Assembly (NCBI GenBank): GCA_003990745.1
Contig: RBNI01005650.1
Location: 1 to 12,298 of the forward strand
Length of the DNA: 12,298 bases
Origin: Jimgerdemannia flammicorona
Taxonomy: Eukaryota > Mucoromycota > Endogonomycetes > Endogonales > Endogonaceae
Reading direction: 5' to 3'
Position numbers and translations under genes: made by a program
Notes under the pieces: model-generated
The model's database searches: none
Seen by the model: only the letters and a program-made list of their open reading frames with translations
What the model was told of the DNA's origin: nothing
Shown here: positions 1 through 8,514 of the stretch, one piece after another
Numbering within the stretch: position 1 is the stretch's first letter
Layout of the letters: each line of letters starts with the position of its first letter

Positions 1-139
1 CCCCCACTCTCTCTCAATGGAAGACTACTTTGTCAACCACCATCTCCACCCTCCCACCACTCTGGCTACAGATCCCTTCTACCAGACAGTGATGTCACCC
101 ACCCTGGGGACCCCAACCAACTCACTATCTAGTAAGAAG
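1..139 (-). pseudogene. LINE ORF2, 3'-side segment left of the copia insertion
   Basis: This is the continuation of the minus-strand LINE ORF2 on the far side of the copia insertion. If the insert and one 5-bp target copy are removed, the frame read from the right (high coordinate mod 3 = 1 before the insertion) carries on through here to position 1. It meets in-frame stops where Trp, Arg or Gln codons would fit and shows no sign of an indel. The translation is rich in Trp, Gly and Val, like the preceding C-terminal stretch. The true end of ORF2, the 3' UTR and any poly(A) tail lie outside the window. The assignment rests on frame continuity and composition, not on a recognised motif, so confidence is moderate. 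Confidence 0.55.
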
Positions 140-144
140 ATCAC
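140..144. repeat. Target-site duplication, left copy (ATCAC)
   Basis: The five bases ATCAC directly precede the TG of the left LTR, and the same five follow the CA of the right LTR at 5018-5022. A 5-bp duplication is what Ty1/copia integrases make. The perfect match shows that the two LTRs belong to one insertion event. Confidence 0.93.
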
Positions 145-316
145 TGTTGAAATTATAGGTTACAACTCGATATAACACACTCAATATAGATAATTTGTGG
201 TGCAGTGGCATTGGGGTGACATCATCAACAAATGCGTAAAAGCACATTACTTGAGTGATCAATAAATACCTCTCTCTCTCTTTTCCTCTCTCTTATTCCT
301 CCAAAAGTTCACAACA
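145..316 (+). repeat. 5' LTR of the copia element
   Basis: The repeat is 172 bp, begins TGTTGA and ends ACAACA. It pairs with 4846-5017 without gaps, with 16 mismatches that are all transitions. It holds an AATAAA at 261-266, possibly the polyadenylation signal, followed by a CT-rich microsatellite (about 269-296). AT-rich TATA-like stretches near 168-172 and 184-188 could be promoter elements, but this is only suggestive. The LTR is short, as in many fungal copia elements. Confidence 0.96.
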
Positions 317-318
317 AA

Positions 319-330
319 GGTTATGAGCCC
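319..330 (+). promoter_or_regulatory. Primer-binding site matching the anticodon arm of initiator tRNA-Met
   Basis: GGTTATGAGCCC begins two bases after the LTR. Its reverse complement, GGGCTCATAACC, is the anticodon stem-loop (CAU anticodon in the centre) of eukaryotic initiator tRNA-Met. It is not the 3' acceptor end used by most retroelements. Ty5 and Drosophila copia are known to prime with a cleaved half of tRNAi-Met ending near nucleotide 39, and this site has the same register. The next three bases (CAG, after one extra C) could extend the pairing into the stem with a bulge. Confidence 0.8.
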
Positions 331-381
331 CAGTTAGTAGATAATATACACACCTCTTTAATATATGCTATACTACAATAT

Positions 382-1160
382 ATGAAGATGTCAACCCCAG
401 GAAGCCCAAGCTCAAGTACTACAGTGCTAAGCCTGGCAAGTAACACAAGCAGAATGGGTACCGGCATGGGTACCACAGTCCCTCCAGTGGTGGCTACGAT
501 GACAAGAAGGACGATTCCTGTCTTTGATGGTAAGGATTATGCCATATGGGCATACCATATAAGGAACCTCTTGGAGGAATGTAGTCTAGAGAACTATTGG
601 AAGTCACAGGCACAAATAATGAGATATGACCCAGTGAAGGATTGCAAGGCATTGAGGGAGATCACGTTCACTCTATCAAATGAGCAAATGAAACTTGTTA
701 TAGATGCTATGACAGTGAATGAAGCCTGAGAGACCCTACGCGACCATCATCAACAAGCATCCACATCCAACAGATTCCACCTGAAGGGATAATTATTTAC
801 CCTATGGATGAAGCCCAAGGAGAGCATTCAGAAATATGCCAACTGCATCAACAATCTGATGAATCAGGTGAACTCACTTTCTATACCAGCAGACCTCATC
901 AGAGAGGAAGACAAGGTCCTGGCTCTTATATGAGACCTCCCAGACATGTATAATATGATCATATCTGCTATGCGGGAATCCGATAAGCTTTCGGACTATA
1001 AGCACGTTGTCACGAGCCTATTAAACAATGAATCAAGACAGAATAATGGCACAAATGAAGACTACAACAAGAAAGCATTCTATGGCATGTATGGTCGAGG
1101 CAAAGGAAAGCCAAGTAAGGACAAGGTCAACGAGATGGTCAATACGCCAAGTTTGGCAGT
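382..1160 (+). pseudogene. copia gag (capsid) region, disrupted
   Basis: This is the N-terminal part of the gag-pol polyprotein. The first ATG after the LTR leader is at 382, and two Met codons (382, 388) lie close together. After a Ser/Thr/Gly-rich start of about 45 residues comes a stretch around residues 46-75 with the F-DG-x-Y-x-x-W pattern of copia Gag (DUF4219/UBN2-like). Further on (about 814-1030) is helical Gag sequence. Frame 1 is kept from 382 to about 1139 but is broken by stops at 727-729 (TGA), 790-792 (TAA) and 931-933 (TGA), at sites where Trp, Gln or Arg codons fit. The frame must then change by -1 between about 1119 and 1160 to reach the zinc knuckle. I see no slippery heptamer there, so a one-base deletion is likelier than programmed frameshifting. 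Confidence 0.85.
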
Positions 1161-1250
1161 AAGTGCTTCTACTGTGATAAGCCTGGACATCGCATCCAAG
1201 ACTGTAATCTAAAGAAGAAAGAAAAGAGAGACCAATGTGGTCAGGCAAAT
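1161..1250 (+). pseudogene. copia gag zinc knuckle (CCHC)
   Basis: In the frame with codon starts divisible by 3, positions 1164-1205 read CFYCDKPGHRIQDC, a perfect CX2CX4HX4C retroviral-type knuckle. It normally binds the packaging signal of the element RNA. It is followed by a Lys/Arg-rich stretch. The frame is open from 1119 to 1592 and joins the protease directly, so the knuckle belongs to the same polyprotein as gag upstream even though the frame now differs. All four zinc ligands are intact. Confidence 0.93.
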
Positions 1251-1253
1251 GTC

Positions 1254-1607
1254 ATGGACACCAACAATCAGAGTGGCGATGGGATGTTTTTCATGGAGGC
1301 AGAGAGCTGCCAATATGCAAACATAAGCACAAGTACTAATGTGTGCAGCGAAGTAGTTTGGCTTATGGATTCCAGCACAACACAATATATAACAGTGCAC
1401 CATGAATGGTTCTCTACATACGAGAAGTTTGAGCATCCTATACCTATCAAACTAGGCGACAACAATGTAATCTATGCTCAGGGCAAAGGAAATGTTGGAA
1501 TATACCTGCATGGAAAGGTCAAAGAACCCTCAGGCACCTTTGCGGATGTACTATATACTCCGGATATAGGCAAAAATCTCTTCTCGATAGGATGAATGAT
1601 GGCCTGA
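1254..1607 (+). pseudogene. copia aspartic protease region, active site altered
   Basis: After the knuckle the frame reads VWLMDSSTTQYIT around 1356-1394. This is the position of the pepsin-type W-x-x-DSGAT-x-H motif of copia protease. The catalytic Asp (1368-1370) is present, but the Gly and Ala after it are Ser and Thr, and a Tyr stands where His is usual. Each change needs one C:G-to-T:A transition. Downstream are the flap-like stretch (about 1470-1560) and the L-F-S-I-G motif that ends copia protease (about 1578-1592), followed at once by stops at 1593 and 1605. The domain is recognisable but very probably inactive. Confidence 0.88.
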
Positions 1608-2500
1608 GGAGACAAAGGAGTAAATATATGCCTGAATAGAGTAATGGTAATCGATCTAAAGAACAATAAGGAATTAATATATGCATCAAAAAGAGGGAAT
1701 ATTTATGTAATCGACAGCACGCCGAATGGTACATTGGCATACTCTGCAATAATAAATGACACCTGGCATATATGGCACAAATAGTTAGGACACATCAGCC
1801 AGACAAGCTTAGAATGGATGATAAGGAATAGCTTAGTGAAAGGATTGCTGAACTGTATATCTCTGAACTTCTTTTGCGATGACTACATGGCAAATAAGGC
1901 TTCTCGGAAGTCTTTTTAGGAACAGATGAAATGAGTGAGCAGCATACTTGATCTTATACATACAGACATCTGTAGTCCTATGTGTACATCATCACATTCT
2001 GAGAAGAAGTATTTTATTACTTTCATTAATGATTATACTTGTAAGGCCCACGTGTACTTCCTCTCAGCAAAGAGTGAAGCATTCGAGAAATTTAAAGAAT
2101 TCAAGGCAAGTGTAGAGAATGATATGAAATGTTAGATAGGAATACTATGCTTGGATAATGGGACAGAATATGTAAATAAGTCCTTTAAACAATTCTTAAA
2201 AGAGCATAGAATACGATATACTAGAATGACTTCTTATACTCCACAACAAAATTGCATAGCAGAATGGTTTAATTGAAGATCATCGAGATGGCCCGAACGA
2301 TGATGAATACAGCTGGTTTATCGCAATCCTTCTGGGCCAAAGCATTGAATATGGCAGTGTATATATGTAATTGATGCATTTCTTGAGCCTTAAGCAAAGA
2401 AAGTGACATACAGTCTAAGGATGATAACCTTACACCTGAAGAACTGTGGAGCAGATCCAAGCCTGATATCTCACACTTATAGACATTCAGAAGCAAGGCT
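1608..2500 (+). pseudogene. copia integrase, HHCC and DDE core, disrupted
   Basis: The HHCC region shows the two His (1776-1778, 1791-1793, the WH..LGH pattern) and one Cys (1875-1877). The second Cys position is Tyr (1884-1886), a change explained by G-to-A. The catalytic core follows: Asp in HTDICSP at 1965-1967, Asp in LDNGTEY at 2154-2156 and Glu in AEW at 2262-2264, the DDE triad with copia spacing. Stops interrupt the frame at 1593, 1605, 1782, 1917, 1932 and 2133. At about 2270-2276 the frame moves by -1 (a TGA lies at 2274) and goes on as a MARTM..GLSQSFWA.A stretch typical of the copia integrase core end. Further stops fall at 2372, 2384 and 2480. This enzyme would have made the 5-bp target duplication. 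Confidence 0.9.
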
Positions 2501-3140
2501 TACATATTGGATAAAAGCAGAAATAGAAGAAAATTCAAGCCTAAAGCGGATAAGCATATATTTCTTAGATATGATGGGTCAGCATATAGGTTGTGGAACA
2601 TGCAAAAGTATGGTATAGTCATCTCTTGCAACATTCAGTTCAAAGAGAAAGCAAAGGAAATTTGCATAGAAATTCCTATACCTGTAACCAATCCAATGGT
2701 GAGTGGAACTACACTGATGGTGAGCATGAAAACTACACCAATGATTCTGGCAACAATAGTATAATCTATGCCAACGAAATCAATGGCACAAGTACCTACA
2801 AAAACTTCTGAACTGAGAATTATAGAGATTTTAGATAATGAAGAGGATATCTCTCTGAAGGACAAGAAAAAGCATAAGTCTGGGATGGACAATGAAGTCC
2901 AAGCAGATCTGGGAAGTTACTGGGACCCATCTAAGTCATCTCATCACAAACAACATCACATGAACTACATCTGCAAATATGCTTATATAGCAATGACTGG
3001 TGAGCTGACACACTATGACGAAGCCATTCATTCGAATGATAAAAAGGAGTGGAAAAAGGCTATAGATGAGGAGTATAATTCACTCATTAAGAATGACACA
3101 TGGGACTTGATCTCTCTTCCGGCAAATCGACAAGCCATAG
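2501..3140 (+). pseudogene. copia integrase C-terminus and variable linker before RT
   Basis: In frame 2 (codon starts 2 mod 3) this reads through one stop (TAA 2762-2764). The first part, with FRSKAY then a run ending in ..KHIFLRYDGSAYRLW, resembles the GKLD/E-like C-terminal integrase region of copia elements. It is followed by a low-complexity Lys/Ser/Asp-rich linker, and then by the W..A...E...L..N.TW.L stretch (about 3047-3115) that precedes copia RT. The linker diverges fast in this family, so function cannot be read from it. Confidence 0.8.
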
Positions 3141-3900
3141 GATCCCAATAGGTGTATAAAATCAAGTATGATAGCAATGGTAGCATAGAGCGATACAAGG
3201 CCCGATTTTTAGCAAAGGAGTATTCATAAGACTTTGGGGTCGACTATGATAAGACCTTTTTCCCGGTATTTAAGCTTACTTCACTTAGAATACTTCTTGT
3301 AATCGGAGTCAAGTATGACTATGAGATACATCAAATGGACATTAAGACAGCCTTTCTAAATGGAGATGTAAATACCGAACTATACGTTCTTCAACTACAA
3401 GGATATGAACTCTATGACAACAAGAAGGAGTTAGTATACAGACTACGCAAAGGCCTCTATGGTATAAAACAGGCAGTGAGGCTATGGAATCAAAAGATCA
3501 ATGATTATCTCATAGAAGAGAATGGGTTCAAATGATGTGAAGCAGACCCATGCATATATACTCATCATACATCCTCAGGAATGGTATATCTGGGAATTTG
3601 GGTCGATGATATCATTCTGGTTGGAACGACAAATGAGATTAATGAAGTAAAGGTGGCACTATGCAAGAAGTTCAAAATGACAGATCTGGGTGATGCGTCT
3701 TTCCTTTTAGAGATATCCATCATATATGACAAGAGCGTGCATACTATACACCTAAGCCAAGAAGCCTACATTCAGACAATACTCGAGCAGTTCAGCATGA
3801 GCGAGTGTAAGCCAGTCGGAATACTGATAGAGATGTCTGTGAGATTAAAGAAGTCTGATACACCCGATAACAACAATATTCCCTATCGATAAACAGTAGG
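3141..3900 (+). pseudogene. copia reverse transcriptase, disrupted
   Basis: The expected RVT_2 order is seen. VYKIKYDSNGSIERYKARF at about 3152-3208 is followed by D-x-KTAFLNGD at 3335-3367, with the first catalytic Asp at 3338-3340. Next come LYGIKQA.R.W (about 3458-3487) and the catalytic box WVDDIILVG at 3599-3625, with both Asp present at 3605-3610. Stops at 3149, 3227, 3533 and 3890 fall where the family has Trp, Gln, Arg and Gln. There is no indel. The catalytic Asp residues survive, so loss of function here is by stops alone. Confidence 0.94.
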
Positions 3901-4570
3901 ATCCCTTATATATCTGATGCTCAGGACAAGACTCAACCTATTATATGCAATCAACAAAGTAGTGCAATATGCATCATGCTACGACAACTCGCATTAGACA
4001 GCAATCAAGTGCATATTCAGGTACATTAAAGGCACAAAGAGCTATATGCTCAATCTGGATAATAAGGGAGTAAGTGGGAGTACCATTACAGTAAGCCTTT
4101 CCAGTGCATGTAATACTGATTGGGCTGGAGACTTGGATGACAGAAGGTCCACGACAGGATATTTCTTCTATCTCAATGATGGTGGAGCCATTTTGTGGCA
4201 AACTCATAAGCAATCATCAGTGGTGACGTCGTCTATGCAAGCAGAATATCAAGTATTGTCAATAGTGACAAAAGAGGCCATCTGGCTTTGTGAACTACTA
4301 AAAGATCTGGGATTCACTCAAGGATCTATGACTATATGACAGGACAACCAATCCACCATTGCTTTGGCAAAGAACCCTATACAATATGCAAGGACCAAGC
4401 ATATTGATATATAGCACCATTACATATGAGAGTGCATTGAAAACAAGACTATATGTCTGCTATACATCCCTATAGAGTAAATGGTGGCAGATTTGCTGAC
4501 AAAGACCCTTCCAAAGGCAAAGTTCGATTTTTGTGTGCAAGAAATAAGTGTAATAATGAGCAACAAGTAG
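3901..4570 (+). pseudogene. copia RNase H and C-terminus, catalytic Asp lost
   Basis: A GSLIYLM-like stretch (3899-3919) leads to the RNase H domain: NTDWAGD (4112-4132), DRRSTTGY (4139-4162), the SSMQAEY motif with its Glu (about 4232-4252) and DNQSTIALAKNP (4343-4378). Where the family has DADW, this copy has NTDW, so the first catalytic Asp is Asn (AAT at 4112-4114). Stops are at 3995, 4337, 4412, 4427 and 4478. The reading frame ends at TAG 4568-4570, after the usual VADLLTK motif near 4484-4504. That TAG may be the natural stop or another mutated codon. Confidence 0.93.
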
Positions 4571-4845
4571 TTAATGGCAAATGATAGATAAAAATAAATA
4601 TTACAGCGAAACAACAGATAGAATGAGTGTTACGGCAAATATTTGTGATGGAAACCTATAATATTGCTCAGGATTTCCATTTTTCACTACTTCTCTTACC
4701 TATTTTTATGCTTATAAGCAGGGAATTTCAACCTTTTTCAGTCATCTAGATAGCATCCCATTGGTAATATTTTGTTTTGCTTAGCTATAGCTGGAGATTG
4801 ATCAGTTTTATTTGCATTTGCATTCTTTATCACATTGAGCAGGAG
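4571..4845 (+). other. copia 3' untranslated region with weak polypurine tract
   Basis: This is a noncoding AT-rich stretch between the end of pol and the right LTR. The last bases before the LTR, GAGCAGGAG (4837-4845), are the polypurine tract by position and supply the plus-strand primer in this class. The tract is broken by one C, so it is weak or mutated. I see nothing else here, and no extra env-like ORF. Confidence 0.6.
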
Positions 4846-5017
4846 TGTTGAGATTACAGATTACAACTTGATATAGTGTACTCGATATAGATAATTTGTG
4901 GCGCAGTGGCGTTGGGGTGACATCATCAATAAATGCGTAAAAGTACATTATTTAAGTGATCAATAAATACCTCTCTCTCTCTTTTCCTCTCTCCTATTCC
5001 TCCAAAAGTTCACAACA
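4846..5017 (+). repeat. 3' LTR of the copia element
   Basis: This is the same length (172 bp) and has the same termini as the left LTR. It aligns without a gap, with 16 transitions and no transversions. AATAAA is at 4962-4967, followed by the CT-rich tract. Taking C/G as the ancestral state, 8 changes fall in this copy and 8 in the left copy, so both LTRs have decayed equally. Confidence 0.96.
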
Positions 5018-5022
5018 ATCAC
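5018..5022. repeat. Target-site duplication, right copy (ATCAC)
   Basis: This is an exact copy of 140-144, directly after the CA end of the right LTR. Confidence 0.93.
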
Positions 5023-5269
5023 CCATCACCTCCTCTCACCTCACTAACTTCTCCTGCATCTCTGTCTATCACTCTTCCTCAAAAACAAATAGCCAATGTC
5101 CAGCCAACCCTACCCACACTGCAATCACCCACCCTACAGTGAGCCACCCATTGCCAACACCTTCCACTAGTCTAGATTTCAAATCCTCCCAGTGATCTCA
5201 CTCACCATCCAGCCTTCTTACTATACCCAACCTATTCCCTATAGCTACCCAAAAGTCCCCCAACACCTT

Positions 5270-5341
5270 ACACTCTCCTAGCTAATATTCCAGCATCTGC
5301 ATAAAACCCCCAGCTTGCCCTACATTATAACACTCCTCACA
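5270..5341 (-). other. Damaged CCHC-like zinc knuckle at the end of LINE ORF2
   Basis: On the minus strand, Cys codons at 5339-5341 and 5330-5332 form CX2C. They are followed after 14 residues by Tyr (TAT, 5285-5287) and, four residues later, by Cys (5270-5272). L1-type ORF2 proteins end with a CX2-3C...HX4C knuckle. Here Tyr replaces His, which one C-to-T change (CAT to TAT) explains, and the next codon is a TAG where Trp is common. The spacing between CX2C and the His position is longer than usual, so the match is plausible rather than certain. Confidence 0.5.
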
Positions 5342-8300
5342 ATCCAATTGGCCACCATCCACCAGATGTCCAGCATGGAAATTCAACATAACATTCCTTT
5401 ACAGCATCTGCCACCATACCACCCAGAACTTGGGAGGAAGCCACCACTACATCTCAGCACTCCAGGTCCAGATTTCTGCCCAGTTTCACTCCTCACCAAT
5501 CTCCACTACCTGCCAACTGCTCAGCCAAAGATCCTGGCCAAGTTCCTGCTAACACTCCACTCCATCACCAATATCAAGCTCAGTAAGTGGAACCCCCCTA
5601 GCAACAGTCTGTCTCATCACTACATTGCAGAGCCCCACACCTCCTCCCCCTCATTACCTTGCCAGCACAGGCCTATCTAGTGTGCTCCATCCACCACCCT
5701 CCACCAAAAGCCCTTATACCATAGCCATCAGCTTCCATTCAGCCCCATCAGAGAGAGCAAGTCTCCTGAGAACCCCCGGGGTGAGAATCTCATCTCCCAC
5801 ACCTTCTGCATTAGTGGAACCCAACCTCCTCCTTGTAGTTCAACTGCCCTTCTCAACCACCAAGCTTGTAGACAGTATAGCCTCTTAGAGAAATCCACAA
5901 GACCTAGGCCTCTCCTAACCACTGGCTCCACAAAGGTATCCCAACTAATCTGCGACCTTCTCCCTGCCCAAATCCAATCCCAAGCCAGCTTCATCAGCCT
6001 CTTCACCACTCAGGCCAGAAAGTCCAAGTGATATACCACATACCACAGCTTGGAGAATCAGTACACATTCAGGATCAATACCTGCCCTGCCAGAGAGATG
6101 TGACGACCCCTCCAACCTCTCAGAGCCTCTCCCCAAATGACCACCTTCCTCTCCCACCACACCTGTGACAAGACTGATCTATATATAGAAAGGAAGATAC
6201 CAAGATACTGCACCACCTCTCCTGTGGGGACAATTGTTTCAATGATGTCCCCTCTCACCAACCCATTCCCCAACACCAATGTCTCACACTTATACCAGTT
6301 GAGTTTTACCCTAGAGTATGCCTCATACCATTCTACTATATCTGTAAGTGCCTCAAAATCTGCCACCAATCCAAGACCAACTACCATATCATCTGCAAAG
6401 GCCCCTACCTTCTACACCACACTATACACAGAGAGTCCAGCCACCTTCTGATGGATCCTATCCATCAAAGGTTCTAGTGAAAGGGCATAAAGAATAGGGG
6501 ACAGTAGATCTCCTTGAGGCACTCCTTTCCCCAAGAAAAATACCAAACCTCTATGACCATTGCACATCAGCACCACCCTACTGCCCTCCAACAAACTCAA
6601 TATAAAGGCTCGAAACTGTGGTGGGACACTAATTCTGTCCAGTTCCTTACCAAGCCATACCCACTGAACACAGTCATAGGCCTTCTCCTGGTCCAAAAAG
6701 ACCAGTCTACCATCCAGCCTACAGGCCCGAGCCCCTTCAATGATGCTATACACTCAGGCAGTTCCATCTCTGATAAGCCTACCTCCTACAAAACCCTGCT
6801 ACTCCTCACCCAGCACCTGTTAAGCAACCTTCTGCAGCTTTGCAACAATCACTTTTATCACCAACTTCTGGTCCATATCCAAAAGCATAATTGGCCTCCA
6901 ATTCTTCCAGTTCTCTCACCTGCTCTTATCTTTGTACAATAAGGCCACTAATTCCAAGTTCTGCTCTCCAACCCACTTGCCATATAGAAGAACATGGTCA
7001 CAGAGGGCAGCCATCTCTCCTAGCATTCCAGGGACCTTTGCCATCTTCTTCCAGAAGTCCCAAGGTAACCCATCCTCCTCAGGTGCTGTCCCAAGCTTAG
7101 TAGCCACAAGGACCCTCTGGATCTCCTCCTCTTGGACTAGTAAGATCAAGTCACCCAGACCCTCTATCTGTGGCAGTTCCCACTCCTCCAGTACATCTCC
7201 AATTGCCTCTACATCAGCACTCCCTTCTTTCTTACTCTATAGACCCCATCATTGCTTCTTCAATACTCTTAAGATCTGTTGCATGCCATGCACCAAATCC
7301 CCCTTGACATTAAAGACCCCATCCCACCAATGTCACACCCTCCTAGCTTTGAGGAGTCTAGACAAGTACCTAGTAGACCTCTCTCCCTCCTCAAGCCCCT
7401 GCTACTATAGTCTGGCAGCCATTTCTCACATATGAGTCTCCTCCTCCTCTCTCAACACCTGCTGTAGTTCCACTACCTCCAATCTTATCCACTCAAACCT
7501 CCAATCCTCCACCTCATCAGAGTTAAGCAAATCAGCCCATTCTATCTACAATCTCATCAGCCTATTAGAAGTACACCATTTGTGCTTCCTCCTCTGTCTC
7601 CTGGTCTCTCTATCAGCTCCTCCCCAATAGGCCTTTGCAGTCTCTTTCAACCTCATCCAATGGGCACCCACAGACAGACCCTCATGCCTCCAAATAGAAA
7701 CCTTTGCCTGGATGTCCTCTATCCATGAGTCCCACAACCCCTTCTCAGCCAGTAGAGAGGAGTTAAGGTGCCAATGTCCAGGTCTATCTCTACTCCCCCC
7801 AAACTGCCCCTACCCTAATAGTCCTCAGTGATCAGACCACAGGCACTACACTACCTCCAAAGTCTTCCAGACATCAGCACTCCAACATTCGGCTGTCAAA
7901 ATCCAGCCAATTCTCATACCTAACCCATTCACCCCCACCATGTTCGGCCCATATCCCCTAAGGAGCTAAGATTTTCCACCTTCTCCCATGTATCCAGACC
8001 ACCACTCCTCCCACCTGCATTCCTCTCTCCATCAGTTCTATCCAGTCATAGATCTCGAACCATATTAAAATCACCACCAAGAACATCAACTCCTTCCTCC
8101 AAGAGAATACTCTCCTCCAGCAGCTCCTTAATTCATGCAATCCTCTCACCCCTAACTGCTGGACAGTAGCAAGAGCCCACCCTCACTGATTCCCACTCTG
8201 ACCGATGCTATTCTCCCCAGACCAAGTGATCACCCCAGCTCCTAATTTCCCCCAAATCTCCTCTACCCTTTTTCACCAGAATCACCACTTTTCTAAATCA

Positions 8301-8483
8301 AGCAGTAGCCCCACCCCATTCCTTAGTCCACTCCACCTGATCATCTTCATCCTCACACCATACATCCTGCAGTAAAAAAAGATCAGCCTCCAATCTCTTG
8401 AGCCAAGTAAAAATGTTCTTATGCTGCTCAGATCCCTGTAGCCCATTCACATTTAGAGAGAAAATGTTAGTTGTACTGTTCAT

Positions 8484-8514
8484 AAGAAATACTGTTATAT
8501 ATCAAACTCATTCT
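8484..8514 (-). other. Short ORF1-ORF2 spacer of the LINE
   Basis: These are 31 AT-rich bases between the ORF1 stop and the ORF2 ATG. Such a short gap is usual in bicistronic LINEs, where ORF2 is made by termination-reinitiation or internal entry. I see no structure in it. Confidence 0.6.

Larger units (their letters stand above)
145..5017 (+). mobile_element. Ty1/copia-type LTR retrotransposon, complete but mutated (4873 bp)
   Basis: The element has 172-bp LTRs at both ends, TGTTGA...ACAACA termini, a 5-bp target duplication, a primer-binding site at 319-330 and a weak purine tract before the right LTR. The internal order is gag with CCHC knuckle, protease, integrase, reverse transcriptase, RNase H. 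Integrase before RT is diagnostic of copia (Pseudoviridae) as opposed to gypsy. The coding part (382-4570) would be about 1,396 codons, a normal single-polyprotein copia size. It is non-autonomous now, with 22 internal stops and frame changes near 1119-1160 and 2274. LTR identity is 156/172 (90.7%), so it is an old insertion or a heavily mutated one. It lies inside the LINE ORF2 in opposite orientation. Confidence 0.96.
5018..8483 (-). pseudogene. LINE ORF2: endonuclease, reverse transcriptase and C-terminal knuckle, disrupted
   Basis: The start is ATG at 8481-8483, 31 bp after ORF1. The N-terminus reads FSLNVNGLQ, the usual opening of APE-type LINE endonucleases. Next are LLQDVW (8362-8379, where family members have Gln-Glu), GGDFNM (8061-8078) and SDH (7828-7836), the catalytic end of the endonuclease. 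The RT follows in the frame with high coordinate divisible by 3. It shows LGTAPEEDG..WDFWK (about 7090-7030), NWRPI (about 6905), a GFVGGR-like stretch, FLDQEKAYDCVQW (6661-6699), GVPQGD (about 6525), FADD (6388-6399), then KLNW..C and QYLGI boxes. After it comes the WIWAG....ISWD..........GGLGL-like downstream region (5960-5870), and then a Trp-rich C-terminal part with a CCHC-like site (5270-5341). The frame changes near 7945 and near 5720-5790, and many stops interrupt it. The product would nick DNA and copy the LINE RNA at the nick (target-primed reverse transcription). Confidence 0.93.

Noticed and set aside
1119..1212. Programmed -1 frameshift between gag and the zinc knuckle
   Set aside because: The frames overlap, but no slippery heptamer or clear downstream structure is visible, and the shift falls before the knuckle instead of between gag and pol. 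A one-base deletion is simpler.
727..4480. A reassigned stop codon (alternative genetic code) that would keep gag-pol open
   Set aside because: All three stop codons occur inside the frame and they replace different residues (Trp, Gln, Arg). No single reassignment explains this. C:G-to-T:A mutation does.
6137..6942. Plus-strand open frames of 104 and 142 codons
   Set aside because: They lie opposite the LINE reverse transcriptase, where the minus strand has the FADD and EKAYD motifs.
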